Shown here piece after piece: positions 61,001 to 64,000 of a stretch of DNA of 64,000 bases. The notes beneath the pieces are model-generated. The model worked only from the letters and a program-made list of their open reading frames with translations, was not told where the DNA came from and did not search any database. The DNA is from VRUE01 sp963774405 (GTDB taxonomy: Bacteria; Actinomycetota; Thermoleophilia; Solirubrobacterales; 70-9): assembly GCA_963774405.1 (NCBI GenBank), contig CAVZEV010000005.1:1-64000 (forward strand). Direction: 5' to 3'. Each line of letters begins with the position of its first letter. Position 1 is the first letter of the stretch. The translations under genes were made by a program, and so were the position numbers.

Positions 61001-61471
61001 CACGGCTATATGGGTGGCTTGGTGGAACTTTTCCGGCCCCGAGTCGATCGATTCCGAGAGTACTGCGGCTGCGCCGAAGGAGGTGATCAGCTGCGAGCCG
61101 TCTGGACTGTAGACAAGAACCGCGCTACGCTCAAGGATGTACACATTGCCGGTGGTTTGGTCTACGGCCAGCGCCCTTGCGCCTTCACCCGTCACGCCAC
61201 TGCTTCCAATGGGTTCGCCTTGCGGGCTGTAGCGAACCAGCGTGGCCACGTTGACATTGAGGGTTAGCGCGTAGACCGTGCCGGGATCCACCCCTCCGGC
61301 GCCGCTGACGTTCACCGCCAATCCCTGACGAACGGAGGTGTCTCCAGGGGTCGAGAATGTACTCACCTGTTCGAAGCTTGCCATGGCGGCAGTTGTCGGC
61401 AGTAGGCCGCTCAACAGCAGCAAGGCGGCGGCAGCGGTCAAGGTGAGGACTCGGCGGATACGTCTGGACAC
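58070..61471 (-). CDS. Giant secreted beta-propeller-like protein, about 1133 aa, cassette copy 2
   Basis: Paralog of the 1229-aa protein. Signal peptide (VLTLTAAAALLLLSGLLPTT). NHL-like repeats (AVDQTTGNVYILERSAVLVY, IAVDDSGAVYVSDLGYA), a fibronectin-like middle (residues about 350-460), then propeller-like repeats (RVFFEANDALTGETPFAPEA, NVFFTTRDQLTLKDKDGLID). The C-terminus is a long Lys/His/Ala tail (AKKHAKKHKKKRHAKKKKHA). I choose GTG at 61471 because GGAG lies 6 nt upstream; TTG at 61483 is the alternative. It is open over its whole length despite frameshifts in the flanking genes. Confidence 0.9.
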   Translation of the reverse strand: MSRRIRRVLTLTAAAALLLLSGLLPTTAAMASFEQVSTFSTPGDTSVRQGLAVNVSGAGGVDPGTVYALTLNVNVATLVRYSPQGEPIGSSGVTGEGARALAVDQTTGNVYILERSAVLVYSPDGSQLITSFGAAAVLSESIDSGPEKFHQATHIAVDDSGAVYVSDLGYASSNEPGGQHSRVMVFKPQTPGDYEHYAYTGQANDIGTGGYPNYAGLELDFAGNLYLAGENEISKFAPGEASPDCIFHSSTGGIQGIAVNQENGDVFYDSGKPADGRGHQLTCNSEGEFVQVGSFSITPRPTVVFEVQAFAFNPSISWEVGRPAGVLYGGNEVGLGYVFAGATEIPPSVEADSSSQVGTTTATLGASINPKGSATSYVFQYLTDAAYQANEPAERFAGANEAPVGGAVLGEGQETLSAAAPIFGLSPDTTYHYRVIATSHCSADDKEKVCEGVGAEQAFRTFPLEAPGLVDSRAYELVSPTDKHGGEVFPAQPQVGSCNECKPGLSTQPFPMQSSPDGEGVVYEGTPFAPSGGAVNENQYVSHRDAKTGWETTTLSPALQGGGGGQGYKAFNADLTQGLLYQTVAPLSVNAPSGFANLYRQPASDPSALLPALEAEPPNRSAGRLKVTYVGASAGLSRVFFEANDALTGETPFAPEAVDGGENKNNLYEWSEEGLRLVNVLPGNGETNPGAVFGSGKLLSGGGNIPPAAVSNAISTDGSRAFWSSESGQVYVRENGDETREIPDHGGKFLTASTDGSQLLLSDGNLFDLEGESSTDLTEGKGGFLGISGQSQDLSSIYFVDTAVLDETPNSQGAVAEAGRDNLYLWHAGESRFIASLLSRDGASGGDDVGAWKYSPNRRTAEASPDGRWLAFLSRGRPTGYDNTGPCESDHLPDQGFVSAPCAEVFLYDASAGELVCASCNPSGERPLGPSRLRFVDGPGYNLPQPRYLTDSGRLYFDSQDSLSPFDTNGNGVQPGHSVEDVYQYEPEGIGSCKRAGGCINLISSGREPVDSNLLAIDETGKNVFFTTRDQLTLKDKDGLIDLYDAREGGGIPAESEVARGECQGEACQAPVSPPNDPTPGSSTFEGAGNVKEAKAKKHAKKHKKKRHAKKKKHAKKKHAHKRAAKHNRGGSK

Positions 61472-61518
61472 TTGGATCTCCAATCAGGTGTGGTACCTGT
61501 GTTGAATGCTCAGCGGGC

Positions 61519-61549
61519 GAGGCGTTGGGCTCTACTCACTCAACGCCTC
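61519..61549 (-). promoter_or_regulatory. Hairpin between collagen-like and giant protein genes, copy 2
   Basis: Nine-bp perfect stem (gaggcgttg 61519-61527 / caacgcctc 61541-61549), 15 nt after the stop of the collagen-like gene and before the start of the next. No T-run. Same position as the hairpin at 41013-41031 in copy 1 but different sequence. Confidence 0.55.
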
Positions 61550-61563
61550 ACCCATGTCGCGGA

Positions 61564-62339
61564 TTATTCTTCGGCTGCCGTTACGGCCCAGGTGCCGAAT
61601 AGGGCCTTGGAACCCACTCCAGTCGTGGTGATCCACAAGAGCGCTCCAGCAGGATCATCGGTTCCTTCAAACAGCGCGTTATCGCCGATGAATGACACTT
61701 GGCCCACGCCGGATTCCTGGCGGGTGAACACGCAGAGTGTTCCGGAAGGAGCGACGGGTGTGGCCGTATTTTCTTCGATGTTGAGCGAGCAGCCTTCGAC
61801 CGGTGACGAGACCGATTCTTCGGTTTCTTCTGCATTGAGATAGACGACGTGTTCTGACGGTTCGGCCAGCGGAATCGGAAAGGAGATCGCGATTGGTTCG
61901 TAGGTCGCTACTCCGGAGTAGCCAGTGGCGTCCCAGTTACCGGTCTCGGTCTGGCCAGGCGGCAGTGTCGCGGTGAAGCCGCTGAAGCCGGTTGCGCCTG
62001 TAGCACCAGCCGCCCCCGTCGCGCCTTTGGCCCCGGTCGCCCCCGTCGCCCCGGCAGCTCCGTTGGCCCCATTGGCCCCCGCATCCCCCTTGGCCCCGGC
62101 AGGGCCGGCGGGGCCTCAGGACCCGCGGGCCCGGCAGGCCCAGTAGCCCCCTTTGGACCCTTGGGCCCGCGCTTGCCGGCCTTTGCCTTCTTGGCCTTGT
62201 GCGACTTCTTGGAGGCGAGGGCGCCGTGGCCGCCCGAAGAGTTGGAAGCGGCATAGGCGCCGCCGAGCATTGCGAAGACCAGGGCGATCACCGAGATGAC
62301 TCCGGGGATGCCGAATCTCGTGCGTAGCGTCGAGAACAT
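61564..62339 (-). CDS. Secreted collagen-like protein, frameshifted, cassette copy 2
   Basis: Shares the first residues (MFSTLR) and the leader of the copy-1 collagen-like gene. Signal-like segment (PGVISVIALVFAMLGGAYAA), a basic stretch, then Gly-X-Y repeats (GPKGPKGATGPAGPAGP). A one-base deletion near 62115 inside the Gly-X-Y part shifts the frame; the remainder in the shifted frame continues Gly-X-Y and then a globular C-terminus (ETGNWDATGYSGVATYEPIA, ending FGTWAVTAAEE before the stop at 61564). As written translation ends at 61908. Otherwise the C-terminal domain differs completely from copy 1. Confidence 0.82.
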
Positions 62340-62421
62340 CTAGATCTCTCTCCTTGTCCCGTGAGCCCCTCTGCCCGCCGCTTCCCTTAGCGGCTTCCTC
62401 GAGGCTCGGTTATGTCCCTGT
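62321..62421 (-). repeat. 101-bp leader repeat, copy 2
   Basis: Identical to 42330-42430, spanning the untranslated leader and first codons of the collagen-like gene. Confidence 0.85.
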
Positions 62422-62425
62422 GGTC

Positions 62426-62457
62426 AGTTCAGTCCGCGTTCCGTTGCGAACTGAACT
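62426..62457. promoter_or_regulatory. Dyad upstream of leader copy 2
   Basis: agttcagt (62426-62433) and actgaact (62450-62457) with a 16-nt spacer, absent from copy 1. A -35 TTGACA occurs on the minus strand at 62510-62505 with only weak -10 candidates (TCTCAT at 17 nt, CATACT at 20 nt). Confidence 0.45.
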
Positions 62458-62647
62458 ATATCGTACATAAAGCAAGGCAGTATGAGAACAAACTCGTTTG
62501 CGAATGTCAAGGCCACGCGCGTTCCCATAGGAATTTGGCTCTCCAGCGCGGAGAGTGGCGGCGGCGAAGCGGGTGGTTTCTCTACGGAAGGCTGCGAATG
62601 CGTTCCAATGAAGGGGAGAGATTGCCGCTCCGAGTGCTTGGAGGCGC
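62458..62647. other. Divergent intergenic region
   Basis: About 190 bp between the second cassette and the small plus-strand genes; holds the probable promoters in both directions. No convincing gene. Confidence 0.4.
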
Positions 62648-62818
62648 ATGGACCCCGTGGGGACGATCACGAACATGTCTGCCCTCGGCGCGATCGTCGG
62701 TGCGGCGATCGCCCTGGCGAAGGGACGGGAGGAAGAGGCCTCCTACATCCTCCGGGGGACCGTCGTCGGCGGAGCTGTAGGCATGCTGAGGGTGCTGACC
62801 GAAGCGCTATGGTTTTGA
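62648..62818 (+). CDS. Small membrane-associated protein of unknown function
   Basis: A 56-aa frame: MDPVGTITNMSALGAIVGAA, then charged KGREEEASYILRG and a Gly-rich hydrophobic end (TVVGGAVGMLRVLTEALWF). A GGAGG lies 3-4 nt before the ATG, closer than ideal. The composition suggests one or two membrane-associated helices. Followed 4 nt later by another small gene. Unrecognised family; it may be a chance frame. Confidence 0.5.
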   Translation: MDPVGTITNMSALGAIVGAAIALAKGREEEASYILRGTVVGGAVGMLRVLTEALWF

Positions 62819-62822
62819 GCGG

Positions 62823-63017
62823 ATGCACGGCTCACGTCACAACCATTCCCTTCTCTTCGTCGTCGGCCTGATCGCGGCTCTCACTCTGGGGCGCTGGGGA
62901 CATCTCGGAAACGAGCAGATGCTGACGGCCGCAACCTTGGCCTTGCTCACGGTGGTGATCGTCTTGGCCGTTAGAGAGACCCGCGCAGGTCGCCGGCCTC
63001 AGCATCGAGACTCTTAG
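62823..63017 (+). CDS. Small two-helix membrane protein
   Basis: A 64-aa protein with two hydrophobic helices (LLFVVGLIAALTLGRWG and LTAATLALLTVVIVLAVR), a His-rich N-terminus (MHGSRHNHS) and a basic C-terminus. ATG starts 4 nt after the preceding stop. Unknown function. Confidence 0.55.
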   Translation: MHGSRHNHSLLFVVGLIAALTLGRWGHLGNEQMLTAATLALLTVVIVLAVRETRAGRRPQHRDS

Positions 63018-63053
63018 CGCCGAAGGTCCAATCCTTCGCCTACGGCTCGTGGC

Positions 63054-64000
63054 TCAGCCGAGTCGCTCGGCCGGCACCAGGTGCACGTCGTCGCGTTCTG
63101 CCTGCAGCTCCTCGAGCCGGGGCGAGAAGCTCGTGCGATCGAAGAAGTAGAGCTGCGCCCCCGGCGCGCCGAGCTCCTTGCGGATCGTCTCCAGCTTGTC
63201 GAGCTCGCCGGCGTCGTGGACGTGATCCGCGCTCCCGGCAGCGGGCCACTTGCAGGAGCCGAGCGCGAGCACTTCGCCCTCGGAGTCGACCGCGACCGCG
63301 TCGGCCTCGTAGGGGCGGCTGCGCAGCTTGCCGTCCTCGCGCCGGCGGATCGAGCCCCACCAGCGGCCCACCTCCGCCGCGGCATCCAGCTCCCCGCGCA
63401 GCCAGTTCTGGCAAACGCGCTCGAAGGCCTCCTCGGAGACGAACTTGTCGAGCTGCGGGAGCACCGACTCGGCCAGGTAGCGGTCGGCGTCCTCGCGAGT
63501 CTGCAGGCGGCTTTCGCGCGGCGCCACGAAGCGAAACCAGAAGCGCAGGAAAGGGTCGGCGATCGCGTAGTGGACCTTCTTGCCGGAGGCCTTGGTGACC
63601 GGGTAGCGGCGTTCGACCAGGCCCATCTCCTCGAGCGTCTCGAGGAAGGGGCGGATCTCCTCCGAGCGTGCCCGGCCGGTTCGCTGCGCGATCTCGTTGA
63701 GGCGGGTGACGCCGCCGGCGATCGCTCGCAGGCAGGACATGTAGGTGTCGATGTCGCGCAGGCGGCTCTCCTGGGCGAGCAGGAAGCGCGGCTCCTCGCG
63801 CAGCAGGCCGTCCGGGTAGAGGACGGCGCGACGGATCGCCTCCGCCAGGTCGCGCTCGGGGTCGATCTCCTTCAGGTAGTGGGGCACCCCGCCGAACACC
63901 GCCCAGGCCCTGATCCTCTCCTCGACGCTCCACCCCCCCGTGAAGGCGCCGATCTCCTGCCAGGCAAACGGCTGCAGGCGCAACGAGCCGGTCCGGCGCC
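63054..64000 (-). CDS. AAA-family ATPase, C-terminal part (5' end outside window)
   Basis: The frame is open to the right edge. The part visible is the C-terminal half: FGGVPHYLKEIDPERDLAEA, a winged helix (GGVTRLNEIAQRTGRARSEE) and the DUF234-like block YAIADPFLRFWFRFVAPRES, followed by a nuclease-like acidic motif region (YEADAVAVDSEGEVLALGSCKW). It resembles the frameshifted ATPase at 51170-52551 but is open throughout. The ATP-binding half lies outside. Confidence 0.85.
   Translation of the reverse strand, partial: RRTGSLRLQPFAWQEIGAFTGGWSVEERIRAWAVFGGVPHYLKEIDPERDLAEAIRRAVLYPDGLLREEPRFLLAQESRLRDIDTYMSCLRAIAGGVTRLNEIAQRTGRARSEEIRPFLETLEEMGLVERRYPVTKASGKKVHYAIADPFLRFWFRFVAPRESRLQTREDADRYLAESVLPQLDKFVSEEAFERVCQNWLRGELDAAAEVGRWWGSIRRREDGKLRSRPYEADAVAVDSEGEVLALGSCKWPAAGSADHVHDAGELDKLETIRKELGAPGAQLYFFDRTSFSPRLEELQAERDDVHLVPAERLG

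Noticed and set aside
33724..62339. Sortase-anchored surface proteins
   Set aside because: None of the large secreted proteins ends in LPxTG plus hydrophobic helix; they end in basic tails.
62648..63017. Phage holin pair
   Set aside because: Small membrane proteins alone, without lysis or phage genes, do not support it.

Overview
The window is GC-rich DNA in the actinobacterial style: frequent GTG/TTG starts, many 1-4 nt stop/start overlaps, several apparently leaderless promoters and a 4.5S-type SRP RNA. Together with giant secreted proteins ending in His/Lys/Arg tails, many TetR regulators with an RLPxGRHGxP-like N-terminus, and DUF6325 and SHOCT proteins, this points to Thermoleophilia (Solirubrobacterales-like). 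The taxonomic call is an inference.

Layout. 0-3.8 kb: the end of an ABC-2 exporter operon, the SRP RNA, tRNA-Val(CAC), a lone secreted protein and an MDR oxidoreductase. 3.8-6.2 kb: a NaeI-type restriction locus with an intact endonuclease, a badly frameshifted C5-methyltransferase and a Vsr-like nickase. 6.3-14.3 kb: a MarR/MFS pair sharing a 32-bp palindromic operator, an intact ISL3-family element with 24-bp TIRs and an 8-bp target duplication that cut the 3' end of the MFS gene, an eroded metallo-hydrolase, a Fic protein and a small ArfB/PCD operon. 14.4-20 kb: a membrane patatin, a TIMP-like secreted protein, a Zn-alcohol dehydrogenase and a membrane HD-GYP protein. 20.2-28.7 kb: an MFS gene coupled to a complete oligopeptide ABC operon, a LigC-type ligase and a YtoQ protein. 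28.8-33.7 kb: an MFS-MerR operon, a pair of long palindromes, dCTP deaminase, a nucleotidyltransferase pair and a TetR gene.

33.7-62.4 kb is the most unusual part. A four-gene cassette of secreted proteins occurs twice in the same orientation: a collagen-like protein, then a ~1140-1230-aa beta-propeller-like protein, then a ~930-aa protein, then a 259-aa four-Cys protein. The copies share order, stop/start overlap type and an identical 101-bp leader. A third member of the 259-aa family sits alone at 1.9 kb. Between the copies lie about 12 kb bounded by two PIN-domain toxin-antitoxin pairs and holding five ATPase loci (three broken) and six consecutive TetR genes. A sixth ATPase of this type runs off the right end.

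Recurrent signals: (i) pairs of long palindromes (1.4/28.8 kb, 10.9/18.3 kb, 30.85/30.96 kb), the last two pairs having a conserved centre in opposite orientation in the two members; (ii) frameshifts concentrated in accessory genes (methyltransferase, ATPases, metallo-hydrolase, both collagen-like genes, one large secreted gene), while most long genes are open. Whether these are decay or consensus errors cannot be settled from the sequence alone.
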